64,000 bases of DNA from an uncultured Lachnospiraceae bacterium (GCA_905233695.1 CAJODN010000002.1:1-64000), one strand, 5' to 3'; positions 37,201 to 44,350 are shown, counted from the first letter of the stretch. Notes: generated by a model from the sequence alone, not told the origin. Numbers and translations: made by a program.

Positions 37201-38666
37201 ATATCGATCTTAACTTTTCCAGTGATTATCAATCGAAGGCTCATAAATATACGGAGGTTATATTCGGAGAAGGTCAGACATATAAGGCGGGAACAATCGG
37301 AGGTCTTGCCGATAAGACGGCCTACGGATATATCAAGAAGTATTATGAGGAACGGGGTGTAAGTAAGAGAAGATGCGAGATTGACAGACTCGTTGACGGT
37401 TGTACGGGTATCAGAAGAACAACCGGGCAGCATCCCGGTGGAATTATTGTTCTTCCCATGGGTGAGAATATCTATTCATTTACACCGATACAGCATCCTG
37501 CCAATGATATGAAGAAGGCGGATATTATAACGACACATTTTGATTATCACAGTATTGATGCCAATTTGCTTAAGCTTGATATACTCGGACACGATGATCC
37601 CAATATGATTAAAATGCTTGAAGATATAACCGGGATTGATGCAACGAAGATTCCTCTGGATGATAAGGAAGTTATGTCACTCTTTATGAATACCACGGCA
37701 CTTAAGGTAACACCGGAGGAATTATGGGATAACTGTGATCTCGGAACTCTGGGAATTCCCGAATTCGGAACGGAATTTGCCATGGGAATGCTTAGAGATG
37801 CCAAGCCTAAAGAGTTCTCTGACTTGGTTCGTATATCCGGTCTTTCTCACGGTACTGATGTATGGCTCGGCAATGCCAAGGATTTAATTCTAAGCGGTAC
37901 GGCCACAATATCAACAGCTATATGTACGAGAGATGATATAATGACTTACCTTATATCTAAGGGACTTGAGTCGGAAGAAGCATTTACCATAATGGAGAAG
38001 GTAAGAAAAGGAATAATAGCCGGTAACCCCGAGTCTGATGATTGGCAGTCGTGGAAAAACGATATGTCAGAGCATGGGGTGCCGGATTGGTACATTGGTT
38101 CTTGCGAGAAGATTAAATATATGTTCCCGAAGGCTCACGCTGTTGCATACGTTATGATGGCTTGGAGGATTGCGTACTGTAAGATTAATTATCCCCTTGC
38201 GTACTATGCTGCCTATTTCTCAATCAGAGCGAAGGCATTCAACTACGAGCTTATGTGCCTAGGTAAGACAAAGCTTGAGGCGACGCTTTCCGATTATAAG
38301 AGTAGGAAGGATTCACTGTCTGATAAGGAAAGTAAGGAATACGGAGATATGCTTCTTGTACAGGAAATGTATGCGCGAGGTTTCGAATTCTTGCCACTTG
38401 ATTTATATAAGTCGGATTCCAGATATTTTAAGGTGGAGGACGGTAAGATCAGACCCCCGTTCATATCTGTTGACGGAATGGGAGAGATTGCTGCCGATTC
38501 TCTTATGATTGCAGCTTCGAAGGGGAAGTTTATATCGAAGGACGATATCAAGAATAGAGGCAAGGTTCCGAAGGCTATTATTGAGACATTTGACAGGCTG
38601 GGGATTACGAAGGGACTTCCGCAGTCGGATCAGATTTCACTTTTCGATTTTGTATCAGACTGTTAG
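34251..38666 (+). CDS. polC: DNA polymerase III subunit alpha, PolC type
   Basis: Replicative polymerase of low-GC Gram-positives with built-in proofreading. Order: N-terminal domain, OB fold (about residues 235-330), PHP part 1 (RVELHCHTKYSEMDGVSS), an inserted DEDDh exonuclease (about residues 430-600: VVFDIETTGFN, MVAHNADFDMGFM, HHRAVDDAE), PHP part 2, then the polymerase core with the zinc-binding cysteines (LCKKCHYVDF and KVCPNCGTPL) and the catalytic EPDIDLNFSSDYQ. The 1471-residue length is typical. Its ATG is 30 bp after ispG, so transcription probably continues from the upstream cluster. Confidence 0.98.
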   Translation: MEKLFFETFPKIQLDEDLCNVLSDTKVTKVSTNRSRDKVSVYLYSHTLIPKRRIRKLESEIKNQIFSLDSVNVNVIEKYELSSQYNAKTFYDAYLDSIYQEINDYSAYMLAIIKRADFEFTEDKMIIVLEDTKYTRDREEEIIHIFDTIFCERAGIKIIINVDYKDATKTNYREQNDRFVKNKVDNIIDNLESLEKKDEEEEKPDNKKGNKKVYGLIKSSNKDVIYGRDFEEDSVEIAGLNAADCGNDVVIKGEIFNLDYREIRDEKTIATVSVYDHTDSMDVKIFLRNDLLSEFKSHFEKGMGIKVKGRLDFDKFTEEIDISRIHGIKKIAIEKSSRIDNAIEKRVELHCHTKYSEMDGVSSAVDIYKTAKNWGHKALAITDHGVVQAFTEKKLMKSKAYDDPDFKLILGTEAYIVDDSKQIVTNSRGQAFDNSYVVFDIETTGFNKSIDMIIEIGAVKLVNNEITERFSTFVNPKRPIPYEIFQLTSISDDDVIDAPTIDEVLPKFIEFCADSIMVAHNADFDMGFMFAKCSELGLTFNETYVDTLGLARALMHDISKYTLDNVAKKLKINPGHHHRAVDDAECTAEIFKCFTKKLKKLDIETLDDINTKCGMDERTIAKLHSYHCIILAKNDIGRINLYKLISDSHLKYFNRRPKMPKSLINEYREGLIIGSACEAGELYRGILDGRSDDEIASIVSFYDYLEIQPTGNNEFMIGNPKYHIENVDDIREINKRIVSLGEKFNKPVCATCDVHFLNPEDEVYRRIIMAGNGFDDADNQAPLYLHTTDEMLDEFSYLGSAKAKEIVIKNTNLIADMCDKIKPVRPDKCPPVIENSDSTLREICYNKAHEMYGEKLPEVVEERLERELKSIIGNGYAVMYIIAQKLVWKSVEDGYLVGSRGSVGSSFAATMAGITEVNPLSPHYLCKKCHYVDFDSDEVKEYAGRAGCDMPDKVCPNCGTPLSKEGFDIPFETFLGFKGNKEPDIDLNFSSDYQSKAHKYTEVIFGEGQTYKAGTIGGLADKTAYGYIKKYYEERGVSKRRCEIDRLVDGCTGIRRTTGQHPGGIIVLPMGENIYSFTPIQHPANDMKKADIITTHFDYHSIDANLLKLDILGHDDPNMIKMLEDITGIDATKIPLDDKEVMSLFMNTTALKVTPEELWDNCDLGTLGIPEFGTEFAMGMLRDAKPKEFSDLVRISGLSHGTDVWLGNAKDLILSGTATISTAICTRDDIMTYLISKGLESEEAFTIMEKVRKGIIAGNPESDDWQSWKNDMSEHGVPDWYIGSCEKIKYMFPKAHAVAYVMMAWRIAYCKINYPLAYYAAYFSIRAKAFNYELMCLGKTKLEATLSDYKSRKDSLSDKESKEYGDMLLVQEMYARGFEFLPLDLYKSDSRYFKVEDGKIRPPFISVDGMGEIAADSLMIAASKGKFISKDDIKNRGKVPKAIIETFDRLGITKGLPQSDQISLFDFVSDC

Positions 38667-38706
38667 ACAAGAAGCATTCAACAGTCCGATACGGAGAGGA
38701 TTATTT

Positions 38707-39951
38707 ATGGATACTAGTAGGCTTTTGTTTTATACATGTGAATATGATTCTTTGCTTGCCCGTTTCGCAAGACTCTTAACAAGCGAAGACATAGACGTAA
38801 CCGAGTGTTACAACTGTATCTCCGAACTTATAGCTTTCGGTACAAAGCACTGCCTTAGCGGTAACTTGTGGAAGCTCTATATCACATATGTGATGGTATA
38901 TAATGAGAACCCTTACAGTGTAAGCTGTGAGATTAAGGGTAGTGAGAGTGAGAGCTTAGATTCGCTTGCAAGAAATGACTTTACAATTCTTAAGACACTG
39001 TTTGATTACAATATAAGAAGCCTCCCTGTTGACTTCGACATTAATAATATCTGTGATTTCGGGATAGAGAGTGACAAGGATAAGATATTCAATAGAAGGA
39101 TAAGAGACAGGATATGTGAGCTTGCAAATGAATTGGAAGTCAGTAAGAACGTAACTGAGTTCCAAGAAAAAGTGGTCGCATTTTATAAGACATTCGGCGT
39201 CGGAATGCTGGGACTTCATAAGGCGTTCAGACTTGATGATAACGGTGATATTATGCCGATTAACGGTATAGCACATGTGACATTTGACGACCTTGTGGGT
39301 TACGAGATTCAGAAGAATAAGCTTATAAGTAATACCAATGCATTTGTATGCGGGCGGAGAGCTAACAATTGTCTTCTCTACGGCGACTCAGGAACAGGTA
39401 AGTCCACAAGCATTAAGGCAATTACCAATCAGTATTATGATAAGGGGCTTCGCGTAATTGAAGTCTATAAGCACCAGTTCAAATACATTAATAAGATTAT
39501 CGCATACCTTAAGAACAGGAATTACTATTTCATCATCTATATGGATGATCTCTCGTTCGAGGATTTCGAGATTGAATATAAATATCTTAAGGCAGTAATT
39601 GAGGGAGGACTTGAGAAGAAACCCGATAACATTCTTATATATGCAACGTCTAACAGACGTCATCTTATTAAGGAGAGCTTCTCTGATAACCTTACGAACG
39701 GAGATCTTCATAAGAATGATTCTAAGGAAGAGAAGCTGTCGCTGGCGGATAGATTCGGTGTGTCAATATATTACGGTGCGCCGACGCCGAAGGAATTTAA
39801 AGAAATAGTTCTTTCACTTCGCGATAAAAGCGGAATCGATATGTCTGATGAAGAGATACTGTCAGAAGCTAATAAGTGGGAGCTGTCACATAATGGTTTG
39901 TCAGGAAGGACAGCGAGACAGTTCATAGACTATATACTTGGCACCAAGTAG
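38707..39951 (+). CDS. DUF815 family AAA-type ATPase
   Basis: A predicted ATPase of the DUF815 group, function unknown. The N-terminal about 190 residues are helical and variable; the ATPase domain follows with Walker A GDSGTGKST, Walker B-like FIIYMDDLSFEDFE and sensor segment ILIYATSNRRHL. The C-terminal lid is LSGRTARQFIDYIL. I start it at ATG 38707 because GGAGAGG lies seven bases before it. An earlier in-frame ATG at 38509 would overlap polC by about 160 bases with unrelated sequence. The 40-bp gap after polC suggests co-transcription. Confidence 0.88.
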   Translation: MDTSRLLFYTCEYDSLLARFARLLTSEDIDVTECYNCISELIAFGTKHCLSGNLWKLYITYVMVYNENPYSVSCEIKGSESESLDSLARNDFTILKTLFDYNIRSLPVDFDINNICDFGIESDKDKIFNRRIRDRICELANELEVSKNVTEFQEKVVAFYKTFGVGMLGLHKAFRLDDNGDIMPINGIAHVTFDDLVGYEIQKNKLISNTNAFVCGRRANNCLLYGDSGTGKSTSIKAITNQYYDKGLRVIEVYKHQFKYINKIIAYLKNRNYYFIIYMDDLSFEDFEIEYKYLKAVIEGGLEKKPDNILIYATSNRRHLIKESFSDNLTNGDLHKNDSKEEKLSLADRFGVSIYYGAPTPKEFKEIVLSLRDKSGIDMSDEEILSEANKWELSHNGLSGRTARQFIDYILGTK

Positions 39952-39996
39952 GAGCTTGACTCTAATGAATCTAATATAAGAAAGGAGCACATAACA

Positions 39997-40809
39997 TTGA
40001 GTAAGAAGATTATTTTCTCTGATATGGATGATACACTTTTGACAACAGATAAAAAAATCTGTAAGGAAAATGTGGATGCTATTAATAAGATGATAGAAGA
40101 AGGTCATGTATTTGCCATTAATACGGGGCGCCCCCTTAATGCCGTTAAAAAGCTTATCGGCGGTATCAATATGAAGAAGAATTGCTATATTCTTTCATTT
40201 CACGGTACCAATGTGTATGACTGCGAGAATGACAAGATTATCAATTCTAATTCAATGGACGTGGATGAAACAATTAAGATACTTAAGAAGATTGATGATT
40301 CGGGGATTCATTCCCAGACATTTACAATAGAGGGGATTTATACCACGAAGGATGATGATGTTCTTATGGAATACAATAAGTACTCAAGTGAGCCATATAA
40401 GATTGTTAAGTCTTATGATGAGCTTAAAGGTCTTGATTTATATAAGGTTATGGCTATTGACTTCGAGAATCACGGAAGGCTAACCAAGTTCCAGGAAGAG
40501 CATATAAGCGAGACATCCGGAATATTCAGTACATTTTTCTCTTGCCCTGAATATCTTGAGTATACGCTTAAGGGTGCAGATAAGGGAAATGGTGTAAGAT
40601 TCTTAGCGGATCACCTCGGTATTCCGATCTCTGATACAATAGCCTGCGGAGATGAACGAAACGATATATCGATGCTTAAGGCCGCGGGACTTGGTGTATG
40701 TATGATTAACGGTAATGAGGAAGCCAAGAGAGCGGCTGACTATATAACAAGAGCCAATAACAATAACGGTGGAATAGCCGAGGTCATTAACAGATTTATT
40801 CTGGATTAA
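39997..40809 (+). CDS. Cof-type HAD-IIB family hydrolase
   Basis: Haloacid-dehalogenase phosphatase, probably acting on a sugar phosphate or flavin-type substrate. Motif 1 is FSDMDDTLL with nucleophile D9 and acid D11, motif 2 is in INTGRPL, and the C-terminal motif IACGDERNDISMLKAAG holds the metal-binding aspartates. The cap is of the C2B type by position and size. The 270-residue length is standard. The start is TTG at 39997 behind AAAGGAG. The substrate cannot be inferred. Confidence 0.92.
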   Translation: MSKKIIFSDMDDTLLTTDKKICKENVDAINKMIEEGHVFAINTGRPLNAVKKLIGGINMKKNCYILSFHGTNVYDCENDKIINSNSMDVDETIKILKKIDDSGIHSQTFTIEGIYTTKDDDVLMEYNKYSSEPYKIVKSYDELKGLDLYKVMAIDFENHGRLTKFQEEHISETSGIFSTFFSCPEYLEYTLKGADKGNGVRFLADHLGIPISDTIACGDERNDISMLKAAGLGVCMINGNEEAKRAADYITRANNNNGGIAEVINRFILD

Positions 40810-40840
40810 TACACGTTATGTCAACGCATGTGTAATTTCT
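40810..40840 (+). terminator. weak terminator-like hairpin after the HAD gene
   Basis: TACA-CGTT (40810-40817) can pair with AACG and TGTA (40823-40834, with a 4-nt bulge), followed by ATTTCT. The stem is short and the T tract poor, so termination here is uncertain. Confidence 0.3.
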
Positions 40841-40930
40841 ATAGAATGGCTTGAATACGTGCTTTACACTATAAAATGTAGCTTAAAACCGTTATTCACT
40901 GAAAAAACACAATATATTGTAGATTGGCAC

Positions 40931-40959
40931 TTGACATTGCACCGGTAAAAGTGTACTAT
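40931..40959 (+). promoter_or_regulatory. sigma-A promoter of the isolated small gene at 41025
   Basis: A consensus TTGACA at 40931-40936 and TACTAT at 40954-40959 with a 17-bp spacer. Transcription would begin near 40966 and give a leader of about 60 nt ending in a strong AAGGAGGGG ribosome-binding site. Confidence 0.8.
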
Positions 40960-41024
40960 ACTATTGAGCAACGGATTTGCTCGGGAACTTATTTAATTAA
41001 ATATGCGCCAAGGAGGGGATCAGT

Positions 41025-41261
41025 ATGGTTGAGATGAATTTCCGTGTATCAGAAATTTTTCGAAGCTCCGATTCTGATGATTCCCGAAGACCAGCTGTCA
41101 TTAACCGTAAACCTCTTCAGCGGGACGGTTCGTCGGAATTCGGAAGCATATTCAAAGCTGCTTGTGACGAGGTGAAAACCCAAGCAAGTAACACACACCA
41201 AAATAGGGGTTATGTCCCTAAAGTCAGTGCATCGTGGCAACCGACTGTGCTGATTAAGTAG
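41025..41261 (+). CDS. small hydrophilic protein, unrecognised, monocistronic
   Basis: I do not recognise this 78-residue protein. It has no signal or membrane helix; the composition is rich in Ser, Arg, Asp and Lys, with a conserved-looking core SEFGSIFKAACDEVK. Support for a real gene is strong: a near-consensus promoter 70 bp upstream, a perfect AAGGAGGGG ribosome-binding site and a terminator 15 bp downstream, making a complete single-gene unit. The start ATG at 41025 is fixed by the ribosome-binding site. No function is proposed. Confidence 0.75.
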   Translation: MVEMNFRVSEIFRSSDSDDSRRPAVINRKPLQRDGSSEFGSIFKAACDEVKTQASNTHQNRGYVPKVSASWQPTVLIK

Positions 41262-41275
41262 AAGTAAGTTTCGAC

Positions 41276-41310
41276 TAAGAGAAGGACTGCGCAAGCGGTC
41301 CTTTTCTCTT
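41276..41310 (+). terminator. Rho-independent terminator after the small gene at 41025
   Basis: A 9-bp GC-rich stem (AAGGACTGC at 41282-41290, loop GCAA, GCGGTCCTT at 41295-41303) with flanking AGAG/CTCT extensions and a T-rich tail. Confidence 0.85.
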
Positions 41311-41500
41311 TGGCTGCAGCTTCGCGAGCAAGACCGGCTAAGCGACATTAAGTAAACGTCGAATCAGCCAAGACCTGCTAAGTTACCGGCACACCCCGTT
41401 CGGGGTGCGCATACGACTTTCGTATAAGCGTGCAGGTACTTGGTGATGAGACGTAAGAAATAGAGTGAGCGTGCGGGTACTCGGTCTGAAGGTGTAAGAT
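41310..41500. other. structured, repeat-bearing non-coding segment (candidate ncRNA or repeat element)
   Basis: No ORF. The segment is more GC-rich than other gaps. It contains TTGGCTG (41310-41316) complementary to CAGCCAA (41365-41371); two hairpins, CACCCC-GTTC-GGGGTG (41392-41407) and ATACGA-CTT-TCGTAT (41411-41425); and the flanking arms AAGTTACCGGCAC (41380-41392) and GTGCAGGTACTT (41430-41441), which pair with one bulge and one mismatch. It also carries two pairs of direct repeats about 40 bp apart: AAGACCKGCTAAG at 41330 and 41370, and GCGTGCRGGTACTYGGT at 41428 and 41469. No promoter is evident directly upstream, so it may be a decayed repeat element rather than an RNA gene. Confidence 0.5.
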
Positions 41501-41516
41501 AAATATGAAATTATGC

Positions 41517-41546
41517 TTGACATATACTTAGTTACTGTGCTATAGT
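41517..41546 (+). promoter_or_regulatory. sigma-A promoter of infC-rpmI-rplT
   Basis: A consensus TTGACA at 41517-41522 and TATAGT at 41541-41546 with an 18-bp spacer, plus an extended -10 TGC at 41538-41540. The transcript would start near 41553 and carry a leader of about 147 nt. Confidence 0.82.
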
Positions 41547-41552
41547 ACCAAT

Positions 41553-41680
41553 GTTGCAAAAGAAAGAAGAGTATCCACTCTCACCTAAGCGCAGATACGC
41601 GACTTAGTGTTAAATATTTCGATATGTTATTATGTTGATATATTAGTGGATAGTCTGTCTATCCACATTTTTTATGTACT
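41553..41680 (+). promoter_or_regulatory. attenuator leader of infC-rpmI-rplT (L20-leader type)
   Basis: The leader contains TATCCACT (41572-41579), exactly complementary to AGTGGATA (41645-41652). The same downstream strand, GTGGATAG (41646-41653), also pairs perfectly with CTATCCAC (41659-41666) to form a stem followed by a T tract, a terminator. The two helices are mutually exclusive. A further hairpin (CTAAGCGC at 41585-41592 with GCGACTTAG at 41599-41607) lies between them. In Firmicutes the infC operon is known to be controlled by L20 through premature termination; the architecture here fits, but L20 binding is inferred. Confidence 0.75.
41646..41674 (+). terminator. leader terminator (attenuator) upstream of infC
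   Basis: Perfect 8-bp stem GTGGATAG/CTATCCAC with a 5-nt loop TCTGT and the tail ATTTTTTAT. It lies before infC and therefore acts as an attenuator, alternative to pairing with 41572-41579. Confidence 0.82.
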
Positions 41681-41699
41681 ATTTTAGGAGGTAGGAACC

Positions 41700-42206
41700 A
41701 TTAGCGATACACAAATCAATGAACAAATAAGAGACAAGGAGATTCGACTTATAGGTGACGACGGCGAACAGCTTGGTATCATGTCTGCTAAGGAAGCTAT
41801 GAAGATGGCTGATGATAAAGGACTTGATCTTGTTAAGATTGCGCCTAAGGCAAAGCCACCGGTATGCAAGATTGTTGATTACGGTAAATACCGTTATGAG
41901 CAGACCAGAAGAGAAAAGGAAGCTAAGAAAAAGCAGAAGACGATAGAGCTTAAAGAGATCAGAATGTCGCCCAATATTGAATCTAACGACCTGAACACTA
42001 AGATGAACGCTGCAAGAAAGTTCATTTCCAAAGGAAATAAGGTTAAAGTAACCCTTAGATTCCGTGGTCGCGAAATGGCTCATATGCATGACAGCAAGCA
42101 TATCCTTTATGATTTTGCCGAGGCGCTGTCAGATGTTGCCACAGTGGAGAAAGAACCGAAGCAGGAAGGCAGAACTATAAGCTTGGTTTTGACAGAGAAG
42201 AAGTAA
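41700..42206 (+). CDS. infC: translation initiation factor IF-3 with an AUU start codon
   Basis: Binds the 30S subunit and enforces start-codon fidelity. The conserved N-terminus ([18 protein letters not shown], then DDGEQLGIM) is encoded upstream of the first ATG (41781). The only codon that can start it is ATT at 41700, seven bases after AGGAGGT (41686-41692); an in-frame TAG at 41685 blocks any earlier start. AUU starts are a hallmark of infC and allow IF-3 to repress itself. From this start the protein has 168 residues, the normal length, with the [16 protein letters not shown] linker signature intact. Confidence 0.95.
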   Translation: MSDTQINEQIRDKEIRLIGDDGEQLGIMSAKEAMKMADDKGLDLVKIAPKAKPPVCKIVDYGKYRYEQTRREKEAKKKQKTIELKEIRMSPNIESNDLNTKMNAARKFISKGNKVKVTLRFRGREMAHMHDSKHILYDFAEALSDVATVEKEPKQEGRTISLVLTEKK

Positions 42207-42231
42207 TTCTTATATTAAGGAGGAAAATACA

Positions 42232-42429
42232 ATGCCAAAGATTAAGACAAACAGAGCAGCTGCAAAGCGCTTTAAGAAGACCGGAACAGGAAAGCTTAAG
42301 AGAAATAAAGCTTACAAGTCACACATTTTAACGAAGAAGTCTCAGAAGAGAAAAAGAAATCTTCGTAAGTCTACAATAATTGATGCTACCAATGAGAAGA
42401 ATATGAAGAAAGTATTACCATATCTGTAA
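42232..42429 (+). CDS. rpmI: 50S ribosomal protein L35
   Basis: Large-subunit protein L35. It is 65 residues, very basic, with the family start [20 protein letters not shown] and the [12 protein letters not shown] segment. It has an AAGGAGG ribosome-binding site and lies between infC and rplT as in nearly all bacteria. Confidence 0.97.
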   Translation: MPKIKTNRAAAKRFKKTGTGKLKRNKAYKSHILTKKSQKRKRNLRKSTIIDATNEKNMKKVLPYL

Positions 42430-42443
42430 AAGCCTATGGAACA

Positions 42444-42461
42444 ATACTCCTATGGGAGTAT
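42444..42461 (+). promoter_or_regulatory. small hairpin between rpmI and rplT
   Basis: A perfect 7-bp inverted repeat (ATACTCC at 42444-42450, loop TATG, GGAGTAT at 42455-42461). No T tract follows, so it is not a terminator. It may tune rplT translation or mRNA processing. Confidence 0.35.
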
Positions 42462-42505
42462 GAACGATTAATGTGATATGTAATACTTATTAAGGAGGAT
42501 ATAAA

Positions 42506-42862
42506 ATGGCTAGAGTTAAAGGCGGAATGAACGCCAGAAGAAAACATAACAAAGTACTTAAGATGGCTAAGGGTTACAGAGGAGCCAGATCTAAGCAATA
42601 TCGTGTAGCTAAGCAGTCGGTTATGAGAGCGCTTGCGACTTCTTATTCAGGACGTAAAGAGAAGAAACGTCAGATGAGACAGCTTTGGATTGCAAGAATT
42701 AACGCTGCAGCAAGAATGAACGGACTTAGCTATTCTAAGTTCATGTACGGTCTTAAGCTCGCAGGAGTTGAGATGAACCGTAAGATGCTTGCCGAGATGG
42801 CAGTTAATGACGCTGAAGGATTTGCAGAACTTGTTGAGCTTGCCAAGTCTAAGGTGGCTTAA
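42506..42862 (+). CDS. rplT: 50S ribosomal protein L20
   Basis: Large-subunit assembly protein and, in Firmicutes, the autogenous repressor of the infC operon. The 118 residues show the canonical [20 protein letters not shown] start, [13 protein letters not shown] and [18 protein letters not shown]. The AAGGAGG ribosome-binding site is well placed. The structured leader upstream of infC is its probable regulatory target. Confidence 0.98.
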   Translation: MARVKGGMNARRKHNKVLKMAKGYRGARSKQYRVAKQSVMRALATSYSGRKEKKRQMRQLWIARINAAARMNGLSYSKFMYGLKLAGVEMNRKMLAEMAVNDAEGFAELVELAKSKVA

Positions 42863-42886
42863 GCTGAATTAGGTAATGAATATTTG

Positions 42887-42926
42887 ATAACCCTTTTTGG
42901 GATTTTCTCCGGAAGGGTTATTTTAA
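42887..42926 (+). terminator. Rho-independent terminator after rplT
   Basis: Stem ATAACCCTT (42887-42895) with AAGGGTTAT (42913-42921), an inner loop that can pair further, and a TTTT tail. Confidence 0.8.
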
Positions 42927-42942
42927 TTTGCTCAAAAAACAT

Positions 42943-42971
42943 TTGGAAAAATCTCGTATTTATTATAAAAT
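42943..42971 (+). promoter_or_regulatory. possible promoter of galE
   Basis: TTGGAA at 42943-42948 and TAAAAT at 42966-42971 with a 17-bp spacer in AT-rich sequence. The overlapping TATAAA makes the exact -10 unclear. Confidence 0.4.
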
Positions 42972-43008
42972 ATTAATATGTATAAAAAATGTTAGGGGGT
43001 ACTAATAT

Positions 43009-44025
43009 ATGGCAATTTTAGTTACAGGCGGAACCGGTTATATCGGAAGCCATACTTGCGTTGAACTTCAGAATGCAGGCTATGATGTTGTTGTTCTGGA
43101 TAACTTGGCTAATTCAAGCGAGAAGTCCCTTGAAAGAGTTAAGGCGATAACCGGTAAGGATATCAAGTTCTACAAGGGCGACATAAGAGACAGGAAGATA
43201 TTAAAAGAAATCTTCGAGAATGAGAAGATCGATTCCTGTATACATTTCGCAGGTCTTAAGGCAGTAGGAGAATCTGTTGAGAAGCCTTGGGAATATTATG
43301 ACAATAATATTACGGGAACACTTACTCTAGTTGATGAGATGAGAAAACACGGTGTTAAGAATATCATTTTCTCAAGCTCTGCAACAGTATACGGAGATCC
43401 CGCCGAGATTCCGATTACTGAGGAATGCCCTAAGGGACAATGCACCAATCCTTACGGTTGGACTAAGTCAATGCTTGAGCAGATATTATCTGATATGCAG
43501 AAAGCAGATAATGAATGGAACGTAGTTATTCTTCGTTACTTCAATCCTATCGGAGCTCATAAATCGGGAACAATGGGTGAGAATCCCAATGGAATTCCCA
43601 ATAATCTTATGCCTTATATCACCCAGGTTGCTGTGGGTAAGAGAGAAGAGCTCGGCGTATTCGGAGACGACTACGATACACCCGACGGAACAGGTGTCAG
43701 AGATTATATCCACGTTGTGGATCTTGCTGACGGCCACGTTAAGGCTCTTAAGAAGATTGAAGAGAAGGCCGGTCTGTGTATCTACAATCTCGGAACAGGT
43801 ACAGGATATTCCGTTCTTGATATCGTTAAGAACTTCGAAGAAGCTAACGACCTTAAGATTCCTTATTCTATCAAGCCTCGTCGTGCCGGCGATATTGCAA
43901 CCTGCTACGCTGATCCCTCTAAGGCTAAGAGAGAGCTTGGTTGGGAAGCTAAGTTCGGAATCAAGGAGATGTGTGCCGATTCTTGGAGATGGCAGAAGAA
44001 TAATCCTAACGGATATGATGATTAG
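43009..44025 (+). CDS. galE: UDP-glucose 4-epimerase
   Basis: Interconverts UDP-glucose and UDP-galactose for galactose use and surface glycans. The extended SDR fold starts with the NAD-binding [15 protein letters not shown]. The catalytic Ser/Thr region is [11 protein letters not shown] and the YxxxK motif is [20 protein letters not shown] and the C-terminal [16 protein letters not shown] are typical of GalE. The 338-residue length is exact. It stands alone between terminators, with AGGGGG as ribosome-binding site. Confidence 0.96.
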   Translation: MAILVTGGTGYIGSHTCVELQNAGYDVVVLDNLANSSEKSLERVKAITGKDIKFYKGDIRDRKILKEIFENEKIDSCIHFAGLKAVGESVEKPWEYYDNNITGTLTLVDEMRKHGVKNIIFSSSATVYGDPAEIPITEECPKGQCTNPYGWTKSMLEQILSDMQKADNEWNVVILRYFNPIGAHKSGTMGENPNGIPNNLMPYITQVAVGKREELGVFGDDYDTPDGTGVRDYIHVVDLADGHVKALKKIEEKAGLCIYNLGTGTGYSVLDIVKNFEEANDLKIPYSIKPRRAGDIATCYADPSKAKRELGWEAKFGIKEMCADSWRWQKNNPNGYDD

Positions 44026-44073
44026 GACTTTTATTATTGCATGGGAAATGTGCTATAAAAAGTCAAAAACCCC

Positions 44074-44102
44074 TTGCAATTTCTACCATATTAGTGTATT
44101 AT
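44074..44102 (+). promoter_or_regulatory. sigma-A promoter of tRNA-Glu
   Basis: TTGCAA at 44074-44079 and TATTAT at 44097-44102 with a 17-bp spacer, about 70 bp upstream of the tRNA. Transcription would begin near 44109, right at the base of a hairpin (44110-44138). Confidence 0.72.
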
Positions 44103-44109
44103 AGCATTT

Positions 44110-44138
44110 GTTGTGACAGTAATTCTTGCTGTCACAAC
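44110..44138 (+). promoter_or_regulatory. hairpin at the 5' end of the tRNA-Glu transcript
   Basis: A perfect 10-bp stem GTTGTGACAG (44110-44119) and CTGTCACAAC (44129-44138) with a 9-nt loop, followed by ATTTTATGG. It could be an attenuator, a 5' end stabiliser or an operator overlapping the transcription start. The T tract is short, so a terminator role is uncertain. Confidence 0.5.
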
Positions 44139-44172
44139 ATTTTATGGTGATTGTCTTACAATTACCTACCTT

Positions 44173-44244
44173 GGTTCGTTGGTCAAGTGGTTAAGACGCT
44201 GCCCTCTCACGGCAGAATCAGGGGTTCGACTCCCCTACGAACTG
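44173..44244 (+). tRNA. tRNA-Glu (anticodon CUC)
   Basis: Cloverleaf is readable. The acceptor GGTTCGT (44173-44179) pairs with ACGAACT (44237-44243), with one G-T wobble. The D arm is GTC...GAC. The anticodon stem CTGCC/GGCAG encloses loop CTCTCAC with anticodon CTC at 44206-44208. The T arm is GGGGT-TCGACTC-CCCTA-like with TTCGA. The 3' CCA is not encoded. The overall sequence resembles bacterial tRNA-Glu. A short ORF crossing this region is spurious. Confidence 0.93.
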
Positions 44245-44265
44245 TTTACATAATGATTTTACCGG

Positions 44266-44300
44266 ATGAAGAGCAAGGCTACTTGCTCTTCATTGTTTAT
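44266..44300 (+). terminator. Rho-independent terminator after tRNA-Glu
   Basis: A perfect 12-bp stem ATGAAGAGCAAG (44266-44277) and CTTGCTCTTCAT (44282-44293) with loop GCTA, followed by TGTTTATATT. Confidence 0.85.
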
Positions 44301-44350
44301 ATTGCGGTTAACACTAATTGCTACATACTTTGAAGAATGGTGGTGAGATT

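Noticed and set aside
38509-38706. Extended N-terminus of the DUF815 ATPase
   Set aside because: It would overlap the polC coding end in another frame with arginine-rich shadow sequence; ATG 38707 has a proper Shine-Dalgarno.
41781-41783. ATG as infC start
   Set aside because: It would delete the conserved IF-3 N-terminus; AUU at 41700 fits the motif, the spacing and family precedent.
44151-44333. 60-codon ORF on the + strand
   Set aside because: It runs across tRNA-Glu and its terminator and resembles no protein.
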